Source: Hericium rajendrae
Lineage: Eukaryota > Basidiomycota > Agaricomycetes > Russulales > Hericiaceae
Assembly (NCBI GenBank): GCA_033439255.1
Contig: CM065886.1
Coordinates: 186,001 to 250,000 of the forward strand
DNA: 64,000 nt
Direction: 5' to 3'
Shown piece by piece: positions 33,101-43,957 of the stretch (position 1 is the stretch's first letter; each line of letters begins with the position of its first letter). The notes under the pieces were generated by a model. That model ran no database searches. It saw only the letters and a list, made by a program, of their open reading frames with translations, and was not told the DNA's origin. A program made the position numbers and the translations under genes.

Positions 33101-33485
33101 GCACACATCCCACACGTCGTACCCGTGGTATGCTGCCCAGCCCTTGTACGCGGTGTACGCTGCTCAACCCTCGTACCCCTCCTATGCCCCTCCATTCTCG
33201 TACCTGTCGTATGCGGCCCCATCTTCGTACCCTTCGTACACTACTGAATACTCGCACACGTCCCATACTCCACACACTCACACATCAGGTACTGCTTTAC
33301 CCTCGCGCATGTCACACACGGCGCAGGCGTCACACGCTGCTCATCTCTTGCACGTTTCGGTTCCAGCCCCACCCTTGCACGAGCCGTACGCTGTCCATAC
33401 CACCCATGCGCCACAGGCGCATCACCTGCCTTGGGACCAGCCTGAGCCAGGCCATCCAATATATCATCGCTCAAGTCAGACGTAG
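30133..33485 (+). CDS. RecQ-like DNA helicase with long disordered tail
   Basis: An intact six-exon gene; introns at 30493-30538, 30635-30694, 31322-31374, 31736-31793 and 31920-31974 all keep the frame. Visible motifs are Walker A (AGTGAGKTLPF), motif II IIDEAHCISQWG, motif III ATSATLPP, the second lobe (TMVFCNTRD; LCTTEAAGMGADIPG) and motif VI QRAGRAGR. A Cys cluster follows (RCCNNC), as in the RecQ zinc region. After it come Asp/Asn-rich repeats (units like DANAE), a conserved segment (CKDALTRWRDACWEEQYG), a charged coiled coil (EKAARREEKRRAERAMK) and a tail of about 250 residues very rich in His, Ser, Tyr and Pro. It would unwind DNA using ATP. Its place inside the inverted repeats suggests a role in element movement. 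Confidence 0.85.
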
Positions 33486-33572
33486 TATTAGGTATCTTCG
33501 TTTCTTCAGCATTGCCTACCAATCTATGCTAAATCTTTAGACAGCTTACATCTCATTTGTACTGTATCTATC

Positions 33573-36202
33573 TCAGTCCGATTTCGGCTCGAACACATCT
33601 TCCCAATCTTCCTCTGTCGCCTTCTCATGAACGCGGTTCTGCCACCATCTCGAAATCAATTTGTTCGATGCAACAATTCTCGCCCCCTTTGCAATATAAT
33701 CGGGAAATTCATCTCCTGCACTGCGGAGACGGCGACCTTTCTTGTGCTCATGTGCATGAGCACGAGCATATGACTCCGATAAATGTGCGACGTCTTCTTC
33801 TTTTGCTGGAGTCGTATGCCGCTTATAGCGACTGAATGGATTAAATTCGGCCTCTACGTGGTCTTTCACTGATCGCAGGAGAGGTATAGCTGCAGAAATC
33901 CTGCTGATATAATCCCAAGAGGCATTTGGACCGACTGCGGTGAATGTGGCCTGTCAATTACCATCAATCCTGCGGCTGCGACATGATATAAGAAGAGTAC
34001 GTGCCTTAATGTCTCGCACATTGTGTTCTTGTAACAAATCAATAGGGCAGAAACCATTTCGTCGTCCACTCAGGTTCCCTAACCAGCAGTATCGCTTCAC
34101 GAATGCCTTTGTGTCAGGTGACCATTCTTTATGGAGTGCTTGCAGCAACTCCAGAATTTCCCCGGCGTAGTTCCCATTTCGCCCACCTGCAAAGCGAAAG
34201 AGAAGCCGAGGAAGCATGTTCTCCATCCTGCCAACATCACCCACTTTGATCGCATCATCGAGCTCATAGTAATCGAGTACGTCTCGATTGAATTGGACCA
34301 TCTGCCGGCGAAGTTCATCTTGGTCCTGATCGGGAAGGCACTTCATTGACCGCAGGGCTGCGGTGGATGCATGTTCGGACACGATCTGCTCTGCTATGGC
34401 AAGTAGTTCCGCAGGATTTTTACTTCGCAGATCAGCTAATTTGTTGACTTTGCCTACTTTCTTCCAGAGGTCACGGAAGTGCGCTTCGCCAATGTGATAT
34501 AAGGCTTCTTCAAGGTTGTGGTGGAATGGCCCTTCGTTGCATTGCTGCTGAGCCCTCTTCGATCTAAGAGGTTGAATGCATGGACAAGACCAAGTGAAGC
34601 CCGGGTGCCATAATACTGAGAGTGAAGCGACGTTCCGAACGCCATCTGTAGATGGAACCAGCCGAACTGAGGCACTAACCAGTCCATACGATCGTATGAA
34701 TTGAAGTCCTCAGCGCGGAAATTGGACAAGCCACGAAGGCGCGATACCGTGAGCTGGTCGCCGATCCACACAATAACGCGGTCAAGGCCGGTACGTTTCA
34801 GCTCCTCCGGTGATCCGAGCTTGAGCTGACGAAAAAACTCCTGGATTAACTTGTCATTTCCCTCGTAGCTCGCCTCCTCCATATGCTTCGTGTTTAACAT
34901 GTATTGTCTGGTCCGGTGATCTGGCCCACACGGCAACTCCTCGATAGGGGGCGGTGGATCTAATCGAGTATCTTTGCGGCCTTTGTACGTCCGGAAGCCG
35001 AACTCCTTTGCTTCGAGGAGGAACCGGAGCACACGATGGACCGCTCTGGAGTGCAGATTTTTTGCGGCATTCTTCTCTAGCTGAAGCACATCAAGGCCCG
35101 AAATTGGTGTCTCCCTGCCTCTGGCACGCGCATCCTTCAGCTTCGCATTGTCGGGTCGTGGTGCATCCGGATCCTTGATAATAAAGACTGTCCCGGCAGT
35201 GCCGCTATCAAAATGGCTATGATGCCCGATCCGCTGCTCTGAGGTGGTGAATCCAATGTTGAGATTATCATGGGTCAAGGAGAACAAGTATCTTTTCACA
35301 TCCTCGATAAGTGCTTCGCGAGACTTCTCAGAGAGTACGTCAATCGCGTCGTAGGTCCATTTTTGGCTCATTGTCAAGCCAAATGCATGGAGTGTGTCAA
35401 ACGCCTTTGCAGACATCCCGCAGCTCCGCAAGTATATCGAAAGCAGCTTTTGAAGCTTGTTTCGGTGATGTGAGCGCGTGAATGATGCGTGGCACATCAT
35501 ATAAAGAACGGCCTGTCCTTTTTCTTAGCGGGATACTGCGAGAGCAAGGTAATCCAGGCTTACCTTCTCCTGATCCTTACATGTATTAACCTTCTGTTGT
35601 TTCGTAGATGCTGCACGCGAGAACAGCATCCTTACGGTCGGCGCTCGAGCTTGAGTGACTTCGTTGAGGTCCTCGAAGCCCACCTCAAGGAAGGCATCTG
35701 ACGACAAAGCCTCTCGTGGTGAATGCAGGTCTGTTGCAAGATTCTCCATCTCATGATCAATCTGCTCCCCAATGCACTCGAATGCCCATTCCGTGAGTGC
35801 TGCATGTGCTTCCTTTGTCTTGATACCGCGGTTGTGCTCACGCGGAGGCCTATACCATCGACGAATGATGCCCGGCAGTTCATCGCTGAGCATGAGCGAG
35901 CTCCTCGCGAACTTTGCCTTCCCGTCAGAGACAAGCGTGGGATCACGCCAACTAAGTGCATCTAGGAGAAGAGGGAGATCCAGTCCTCGTTGCTCCATGT
36001 AGGCAAGCACATCCTGAACACGTGCAGCCGTGTCTTGCGAGGCTTCAAGCTCGCTCCTCAGCCGCCGTGTACGCTGCACGTATGGTGATGGGTTGCTGGC
36101 AGTTTCCTCTGCGAAGTCGAACGGGATCGGATTGGGAATATCAGGATCCATGTCGTCAACATCAGAGACTTGAACATTGTCAGGTTCGAAATCCTCGGGC
36201 AT
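33573..36202 (-). CDS. DUF6589 family protein (candidate transposase partner)
   Basis: Multi-exon gene starting MPEDFEPDNVQVSD. An acidic N-terminus is followed by conserved segments, then the core of DUF6589: VIVWIGDQLTVSRLRGL, DRMDWLVPQFGWFHLQM and LHSQYYGT..GLVHAFNLL. After these the family sequence continues in another frame (FHHNLEEALYHIGEAHFRDL) through an apparent one-base loss near 34.53 kb, so this copy may be inactive, or the base may be a sequence error. Further exons give LPRLLFRFAGGRNGNYAGEI and the C-terminal ASWDYISRISAAIPLLRSVK, ending at 33573. DUF6589 is widespread in Agaricomycetes with no established activity that I know of. The invariant Asp in GDQLT and the His/Tyr motifs could belong to a nuclease fold; that is a guess. 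Confidence 0.75.
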
Positions 36203-36327
36203 CGTTATATGTATTCAGAAAGATCTGAACAGAAAGTACAGCGAACAGTGACTTGAGATGCAACTTACAGGTGCAGTGCGACAGGTATGGAACGAGCGTA
36301 AGCGACATTACGAATAGCGTACAGTAC

Positions 36328-36476
36328 TGTAACGGCGCTCCCTCAAATGGCAGGTGCTGCAACCGGGCCGAGTCACGCCGGGCGTGATCCTCCCCCCTCT
36401 GCGCGAAACTCACCAGACGTTGAGGAGTGGGGGTGTGCAGGGGTTTTTGGAACTCCGAAACGGCTGGATCCGAGAC
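36328..36476 (-). repeat. Right 149-bp terminal inverted repeat of the helicase/DUF6589 element
   Basis: It is the inverted partner of 29879-30027, ending GGATCCGAGAC at 36476. It lies 125 bp upstream of the DUF6589 ATG at 36202. Confidence 0.9.
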
Positions 36477-36942
36477 TAGTATCCTCGTTTCGTTTTGACC
36501 TTGAACGCCATTGTGCTTTTCATCCCTCGAGCCCTTGGCTCTAAACTCACTCGTCAGTGCTGCACCCCTTGCTTCTTTGGCTTTATACTAGGTACTAGGC
36601 ATCGTCGAATCACTTTCAATTTTCTTGTCGTACGTGCGCTTTTCTCGAGGCACTGTGGTTCAACTTGCACGTGTTGGATGGGCGTGATAGCCTCAAGTGA
36701 CAAGTTGGTCTTAAGGCGAGGTTTCTCTATGTAAGTACCACGCGTATACGTCGCCTGCTCTGTCTGACATTAGCATGCGTGGCTGTTCCAAGGACGCTCT
36801 GACTTAGGGGTGCTTGTCTAGTCGTCTAGGCTCTTTGCACACAATCACTCTGTCGTTCAATCCTCCGCTGTACTTAGACATCTACTTCCACCTGAACTCG
36901 ATCTATCCCTTTTCCACGCACAGGTAGTTGCGGGGTTGCGTC
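36477..36942. other. Upstream region of paralogue C
   Basis: About 465 bp sharing blocks with the upstream region of paralogue E (for example CACGCGTATAC and CTGTTCCAAGGACGC near 36.74-36.80 kb and 46.75-46.81 kb) and with 49.44-49.63 kb (GACCTTGAACG). It has no gene of its own. Confidence 0.5.
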
Positions 36943-39121
36943 ATGATGCGCCCTTACGAAGCCTTTCTACAACCCCTTCCTCGTCCACCTCCGACTTCGA
37001 CCCTGAGAAACCCGACTTTCCCTGAAACAACTTGCCAGCCCCTCTTTGACATCAGGAGATTGAATTCCACTGTGGAAATCTTCAAGATAGTGCACCTGTT
37101 CACCGCTGCCTTGCGCAACTCTCGTAGAGAACGAGTGACGGTACCAGTCCCTTCGCGCTCTGTCCAGTACGTTCTCTATGATAGCAGCTGCAAAATATTG
37201 ATCGATATTTAGCAATCTCAACGATTATGTGAAGACTTTCATCATGGACAGGATAGCCACTTTCTTCTCTCAATTACAACCCAAGTATATATCCCAAGCG
37301 ATCACCGTCTCGGGTTCGCCTCACACTGATCACCAGATATTAGAAAGCATATCAACAATCAGATGCGGTGGGACACCCTGAAGTTTACAATGGAAATCGA
37401 CTAATATTACCTCAGGGTTGCTTTGTTTTGCTTTTCAGGCCCCGCGGGCTGGCCTTTTCATCCACGACTTGCGGTCACCGATCGTAGTCATTTGCGTGCG
37501 TTGCTTTCTATCAAATATCTCCTGCTTGTCAGTAATCATGTGCTGTTAGTCTCCTTCTTTCTATCGACAGGTCAGCGAACCCGAGGACCACGTAGGAGTT
37601 GTCTCGTCATTCCTTGCGACATTGGAGACAGAATATGCGACATGTGTCATGTTCACCGATCTGCAGAAACTGACTATCCTCAGGCGAACAGATGCTCCCA
37701 GTGTGTATAGCAATCCCCAAGTGGTCCACCGAACGCTTGATATCGAGGGTGACCTGTTTCGGCTCAGCATTGTCATCGCCGCTCATCTTTATGATGGAAT
37801 TCCCAAAGCGAGATTTCCTATAAATCTCTGTCCCACCATCGATGACAGCGGCGAGTTTGAGTCTCTTGCTGGACCGGCAGTGTACCATCAGCCCGGCATT
37901 CCATCCGATTACGAGGTCTTCGCAAGGTGCCATCGTCATTCAGATTTCGACATCGTCTCTATCCTCCGCGGCTACGACCTCCCTAAGGGTTGTCAGTTCT
38001 TGCGATGGAAAGCTTATATGGCTCAGACCGTCGATCCGACGTTCGCTCGGATAGGCGATGTCATCACGGGCGTTACGCATGGGTTCTTCGCCGCGAATGT
38101 GCCCTACAGGCCGTTTTACAGTCCAGATCCTCTTCCCGAAATAACGATGGACCACATCCAGCTCCATCGGCGTCCCCGCGATGCCATCAGTCCCTCTCTC
38201 CTCGAATCATCTTCGTTCTCTGTCATGTTGCTGGAAGACCTGACTACGCCAGGTCGCGTCACGATGTGCCGGACCTATCGATGCAGCGTTTCCATAGACC
38301 GCGAGGATGGATCGCCGCCGGCCGTGTCAAGTGAATTCTGCATCAAGCTTTTCGACGACCGATTCTTGTCATTTCAATGGCGAGACGAAGACGATGATCT
38401 GACGCAACGGAACCCAGAAGACCAAATGGACGCCATCCGGCGATTCTGGGACACTGCGGAAGACTGCGTCAAACGCGAGGAGGCGGCGTACAGGAAACTG
38501 AGCGTTATGCAGGGCTCTCTCATTCCTCATTATTATGGCGCCCATAAAGTATGTCTTACTTCTGCCAATATTGAGTGTCCTCACGTGTTTCTTGACAGTT
38601 CATTCTTCCCAACAAACATATGGTATATGGAATTTTAATGGAATACATCCATGGGCATTCTCTGAGAGGTGGTGTCTGCCGCACGCTCAGTGAACCTCAA
38701 CAAATACAACTGGTGCGTTATGTATTCACAGGATCACAAAGTCCAGATGCTGAGCATTTCGGTCAAGGTCGAGAGCGTGCGCCATGCCGTTCGGGTGTTG
38801 CAATATTCCGACGTGTCTCAACACGATTGGCATCCAGGACAGATTCTATGCTACCGCAAGGATGACGGAACCGTCCACGGAGTTCTCATCGACTTCTCGC
38901 AGACCAGGCAGAGCTATCGCGAGGGAGAGACTCGGATGGACGATGATGCGGCAGACGCATTAATGGTTCTATTTGACAGTCGTACAGGGCTTGATCGAGA
39001 CCTCGTTTGGTCCCATTGGGCTGCTCGAGAGCCTTGGGACTCTATGCAGTGTCTCATCAGAGGACATATCTACTCCGTGCCTGACCCGTTGAAGTTTGTA
39101 TTGACTTGTATTACTCTTTGA
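36943..39121 (+). CDS. Kinase-like protein, paralogue C
   Basis: It starts MMRPYEAFLQPLPRPPP. Exon 1 is followed by short introns near 37159-37204 and 37372-37418 and another before VSEPEDHVGVVSSFL. The long exon runs through FTDLQKLTILRR, FRLSIVIAAHLYDGI, FLRWKAYMAQTVDPTF, THGFFAANVPYRPFYSPDPL, CIKLFDDRF and KREEAAYRKLSVMQGSLIP. Two further introns precede the kinase-like end: ILMEYIHGHSLRGG, the catalytic-loop-like QHDWHPGQIL and VLIDFSQTRQSYREGE, then TGLDRDLVWSHW and the end FVLTCITL. All exons join without stops, so the gene looks intact. It is closest to paralogue E, with long identical runs in the middle exon. The function is unknown; it may be an atypical kinase or pseudokinase. Confidence 0.75.
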
Positions 39122-39446
39122 GGCCTCGAACCGAGGCTCAATACACGCGGTACATGTGGTGCATTGAAACCAAATTGAAACCATCCCACTTCCTGTGAGC
39201 AGCTTAAAGACGTCGTCTGCCCGACCCACGCAGCTCAACACGAGCAGCAGCTCACGGGTCACCAAATCCCGTTAGGAATACATCCATTCATGAGTGAGAT
39301 TTGAGCTTGGAGTCTAATTGGGTATCAGTGAACATGACAATACAGGAACTACGTCGATATAAAACTTGAAAGAGAAGGTATTATCAATAGAATACGAACT
39401 GGGATACGAACCCAAATGCGGCAGCGTTCAAAAGCCCTGTTTGGTC

Positions 39447-40545
39447 CTATTGCAGGAGTCCAAGCAGGGATTGACACTGCAGACGCGGGTCCCACTGTAA
39501 CGTGGCGGACTGTGCGCACCACTTCCCGCCCGTCTGCTCCGCATCCGTTCGCACCATTCGTCTCGACGACACGGCAGATCTCGACCAGTCACCGCCGCGC
39601 CATCGGGTCGCCAGCGAACCGCATATCCGCACGGGCATGCCAGACCAGCGACTTGGCGCATGTCTTGAGATGGCGGGCGTCGAGCGGCGGCCCGAGATGT
39701 GGCGAGACGAAGAGGAGCAGCAAATGCAGCGTGCGGCAGTGCGTAATGGAGCGCGGGTGGAAGGCGAGCATGGAGACGCATGCGCGCATGATGTATTGCA
39801 GGTGGAAGGCGAGCATAGAGACGCATGCGTGCATGATGTATTGCGGGATGACGTCGACGAAGAAGAGCGCGCCGAAGAACGCTGAGGATCTGCGTGCGCA
39901 TGTCTTCTAGCAGCAATGTGCAGAGTGGTGTGATGCCATTGCCCAGATTGAGCACGTCGAGATCGCTCTGCGGAAGGATTGTGAGATGGATCAGCAGCGA
40001 TAAAGGGCGACACGTTCCTTCCTGTGCCAGTAGGCAGCAAAAGCGTCTTCGCGAGCTGCATGCTGCTGCGGGAGCTCGTTGTGGACTTCTGCCTGCAGAT
40101 CCCACGACCGCTGTAAAAGCTCCGCCTGGACGTCGTGCACAAGCAGCGCTACGCTCCAGCATACCGCGATCCTCAAAGTTCCGGCGAAGAAAACCAGCTT
40201 CGCAAGGGCCTTGATTTCGGGCGCGTCCTCGTCCAGATCGATCAGCAGGCCACATAGTGGAGGCGTAGAGCGCTTCGGCGTGGATCTGGGATGGATGCAG
40301 CGTCCGGGACGGTGCGCGACGCATGCGGAAGAAGTGCGCCTGAAGCACGGGGTCGAGAGGTACATGTGGGATCATGTACATTGTCTCGGCGTCCAGGCAT
40401 CTGCAGCTTTTGCGAGGCGATGGCGTTGCACGGATATGGGATCTGGCAGAAGGCGTAGATGTGCCTGCAGCCTTCAAGTGGGCCATCGACAGAGACTGAC
40501 TGGGTGTAATGGATAGATAATATTGATGGGCTCGGAAATCGTGCG
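39447..40545 (-). pseudogene. Decayed copy of the 50-kb gene
   Basis: Matches the intact gene at 49942-51237 from SITPSLSVSVAHLKAAG down to the terminal QCQSLLGLLQ. The 5' third is missing, the frame shifts after LHPSQIHAEAL, and a 45-bp direct duplication (39753-39842) adds 15 codons. It stands convergent to paralogue C, just as the intact copy stands convergent to paralogue E. Confidence 0.8.
39753..39842. repeat. Two tandem copies of a 45-bp unit
   Basis: Units 39753-39797 and 39798-39842 differ at only three positions by eye. The homologous stretch near 50.25 kb has one unit. The length is a multiple of three, so the duplication alone would not break the frame. Confidence 0.85.
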
Positions 40546-41064
40546 CGGCTTATATAATTCATTGTCCCGCATTCTCTTCTCGCTTCTCGCTTCTCTCAAC
40601 AATGCGCTTGATTTCACCGCCCTCCATCTCTTCGTCTTCATTGATTGGGAATCTTGAATATGTGAGTATGGTTCTCTTGAGTGAACTGCTGCGGGAAAGG
40701 AATGAATGCTCTTGTTGTCAACTGTCTCATCTCGCTGACCTTTACTTATAGACCAACGAGTGTGGCCACCAGAAAGCAATATGCGCATTCGGAGATGTCG
40801 ATGTCCATGCATTAGTGGCGTGCCGCGCCGCTCTTGTCTATGTTGCCTCCATTCCGTCTTTTTGGCCTCCTAATCAGGCGCCACGGCCGGTTATGACACC
40901 AACCTCACGCCATGGCGGCTGAAGTCACCGTGTGTCATCCATATCAAGACTCATTATCTCCAGCAGGTATTCTGGGTGATTCCATATGCGCACTGATCCG
41001 TCTAAAAAAGAACAACCAGGAGGCTCGACGTTCAAAGTATCTGGCCACAGGATCCGACTACATT
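40546..41064. other. Intergenic region, about 520 bp
   Basis: No supported gene. A pyrimidine-rich stretch (CTTCTCGCTTCTCGCTTCTC) lies near 40.57 kb. Confidence 0.35.
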
Positions 41065-41667
41065 CTACGCCTCTCGACCCTTCACCCGAGAAGTACGTTC
41101 AGATCCTCCTGAGCAACAATGAAAAGCTACAAGAGGAATCATCCATACAGTGGCGTATGACGACGGCACACTAATGGCTTTCTCTGCGATGGGCTTATCG
41201 CAGAATTTACCATTTCCGTGCCATCGCGGCAGACCCAGACCGCAGGCTTTATTTTCGAGACCCCACTCCATATACAGTCAATACGTAGCATATGCCAGCG
41301 ACGCCGGAGTTTTGTCTTTGGGCCCGTATGTTTCAAGCTGCCCCTCGGGTAGTCGGATGAGCTTGGCTGACTCGAGGCTGTCCACGACGTCGCGAAGCCA
41401 ATATTGCACGTTCTCCGACCAGCTTCTGAAGAACTCGTAACGAAGCATGTCGGCGGAGAGGAGATGCCGGAGGATGGTATGCAGCGTGGTGTCCTTGTGC
41501 ACCGAGGCCGCCTTAATCTCAACCACACGTCCGTACGCCGGCTTGTACTTCTCGACAGTAACCTCCTCGCAATCGAAGAGTGGGAACTCGGTAGGCCGGA
41601 CCACGTTGAGAACAACCAAGCAAGAGTCTGTCGGTATGTCGGACGCAAGGCAGTCTTTCACTAGCAC
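41065..41667 (-). pseudogene. Truncated copy of the 15.2-kb gene
   Basis: Nearly the same as 15203-16018 over YKPAYGRVVEIKAASVHKDT, LLSADMLRYEFFRSWSEN and YGPKDKTPASLAYA. A small deletion after AYATY shifts the frame into the LENKACGLGLPRWHGNGKF segment, and the first 80-90 residues are absent. The closeness of the two suggests a fairly recent duplication. Confidence 0.8.
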
Positions 41668-41943
41668 CTATTTTTATCCCATCTCGAAGGCCCAAACGCT
41701 GATAAAGATTTTCTGAAGGCGTACGATAAGGTGGGCGGTATTGATGCGGCTGATCAATGTTGCTCGGTGTCTCATTGCCATTGTCGCACTACTGAGGTAC
41801 TAGCTGCGATGGGACTTGCGACAGTCGTGTTTACTATCTTGCCCAAGACGAACGAAACATATATTGCTAAGACTATGTAAGGACAATCATCGCTACTCTT
41901 ACAATTTGAAACATCGGACGAGAACATGGCTGCTCATTTCGGC

Positions 41944-42847
41944 TCAGTTCAAAACCCTTGCGGTCGCGGGGTTGATAATTTGGCTCTGCATTGTCTCTGC
42001 CCAGGTTCGACCCTGTTTGGCAGCCACGGCATCCTCGAGGGCTTTCGTGAGGCGGACTTGCACACCAGGGAGCCGCTGCTTTGCCTCCGCAGCGACATGC
42101 TGCGCTGCGTCCATAGCCACACCGGCCTTGTAGAGCTTGTCCTGTATAATACCAACATCGCGGTTGGCCTGCTCTCTCATCTTGGGATTTCTGGCCTGTT
42201 TTTCCTTGTTCTTCATTTCGACGTTCAAAGTAACGATTTCAGTCCTCTTGGTCTCGACGATGGAAATCTGAACTTGAAGAGTCGCTTGGTAACTGTTCTT
42301 GGCCTCCGTATAGTGCTTGATCTTCTTGTCCGCCCACAACACATACCTTTTCCAAAAAGCCTGGCACGAATCGGTCAGTAAAAGACCCAGTCTTGTGTAT
42401 ACAAGACCAAATCACTAACCATGTCTGCTTTATGACGGGGCCGCACGAATGCTCTATACTGGAACTCTCCGTTTTTACCAACGGTATCATACAGATGCAC
42501 ACAACCGACTGGCTTCGTGAGATGATCGGGGTCGTTAGGCTCGCACCAAGCGACGTAGATGTCGATCGTAATGTGCTTCGTCTTGTCAGAGTGCGACTCG
42601 TGCCTGTCATCACTGCAAACCCAGTCAGACAGCGATAGCAGTCAGTCACAGGAAGAAATACGTACACCACAACTGCGCCGTCGATGCAGGTCGTGATCTC
42701 AAGTGTCTCGCGGATACCGGCTTCGCTTGCATTGATGAATCTTGTAGCATGCTTCGTCAGGGCTTCCTTGCGTGCTGGATTAGACGAGTTCAGTCTCAAG
42801 AAAGTTGTGACAGGGATAGGCGTCGCTGGAATGCGTTCTTGAAACAT
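41944..42847 (-). CDS. Unknown protein with C-terminal coiled coil
   Basis: Three exons: 42847 to about 42667, then about 42613 to 42420, then about 42360 to 41944, with introns of about 53-60 bp. The first starts MFQERIPATPIPVTTFLRLN. The second, in a frame different from the long open frame there, gives IDIYVAWCEPNDPDHLTKPV and GCVHLYDTVGKNGEFQYRAF. The third starts AFWKRYVLWADKKIKHYTEA and is mostly a charged helix with heptads (IVETKRTEIVTLNVEMKNKE; AEAKQRLPGVQVRLTKALED). A long open frame that reads through both introns is a frame shadow. I do not recognise the family. The C-terminus suggests a coiled-coil oligomer or scaffold. Confidence 0.6.
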
Positions 42848-43957
42848 CGTGATAGATGGGGGGAGGAAACTGGTACGGTGAAATGAATGTCGACGGTGCA
42901 GATCCAGCCGTCCAGACTTTATAGCCCTGAGGGCTCACCAAGCAGCAGAGAAAAGCACTCCATGCTGAGGTCCTTTCCTCAGATGCCCGTCAAAGCGATC
43001 TCAGAAGAGCGAGACCACAGCGCCATGGTTCAGGTGAGTGTGGCACACGTCGTCAGCCCATACCTTGCGATGAAGAAACAATAGGTGTGCTGTGAAATGG
43101 AAGCCGTGCGTCGAAGGAGCCGTACTGATTTGGTTCCCGATCCAGACGAGCTCTGGGACTATGGCCAAAATCAATGCACCAATGATTATGCCTTGCGTGC
43201 CGTAAAAGCGATGGGCTACAATGGATGATGCGAGCATTTTTGCTAGCGTTTCACCGGCCACCCATCTACATGTTAATCTTTGACTGAGAGGGGCCAACAT
43301 CCATGTCAGAGAGAAATGTCACTCCATGGAATGAACGTACTGCACTGTGTCTACATTGCTTGACGGATAGCAGATGGATTGTAGCAAAGTATGTACTGAG
43401 CATGTTTCGAGGTGACGGAGGCAAAAGAATGAGTATCGCTCCAGTGACGATCGATGATCTTGATTGATCGGATCTCAGATAGGTGGTGGTTCTTATTGTG
43501 GTGGCGCGGCACCACACTGACATCGGGGTGCGTTGCTTTGAACCGTTCCTACCTACGGCAGTGAATTTCTGCCTCATACCCTCGACTAGCGTAAGGTGGA
43601 GTGTCGCTTTAGCAAGCGTTTCGGGGAGCCTTGCTACTTTTGCTTTGTCTATCTGATCTGCTTTGTGGCAGCAGGTGGCGGCTCGCATAGGACATCGGAG
43701 TCGCTTGCGCCGAGCTTGACTTCACGACGGAGTGATCGAAGGTCGGGCGCCATAGATTCTAATAGAACCCGCTTTGCCCCAGGAGTATCAGGTGCTGTCC
43801 TGTGCTGTCTTGCATACTATTGCCGGTGCATGGCCATCATTCATTGTCCTGGTCCTTTGGCTTCGCAATGTCCTCCGAGCACATGCTGATACATCTTCAG
43901 ATCCAGTTGCCACTGAACACGTCATCTGTCTCGTTCCATCTCGCTTCTCTCTCAACA
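42848..43957. other. Region of about 1.1 kb without a supported gene
   Basis: A minus-strand frame at 43001-43300 contains one hydrophobic helix (GIIIGALILAIVPELVWIGN), and another frame at 43266-43688 overlaps it. They could be exons of an unrecognised membrane protein gene, but I could not join them convincingly. The right part should hold the promoter of paralogue D. Confidence 0.35.

Larger units (their letters stand above)
29879..36476. mobile_element. Helicase + DUF6589 element with 149-bp inverted repeats (candidate DNA transposon)
   Basis: A 6,598-bp unit bounded by 149-bp inverted repeats that differ at only two positions by eye. Inside are exactly two genes in convergent orientation: a RecQ-like helicase (30133-33485, plus) and a DUF6589 protein (33573-36202, minus). 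Each starts about 105-125 bp inside a repeat, and the stops are 87 bp apart. No target duplication was found at either end (left flank TTTGCTGAT, right flank TAGTATCC). The sequence to the right resembles the upstream region of kinase-like paralogue E, so the unit appears inserted in duplicated flanking DNA upstream of paralogue C. No known transposase is evident; DUF6589 is the candidate. Confidence 0.75.

Noticed and set aside
42239-42847. 202-residue continuous frame as the true protein of the 41.9-kb gene
   Set aside because: It reads through two introns; the spliced frames give a coherent protein that joins to the coiled-coil exon.
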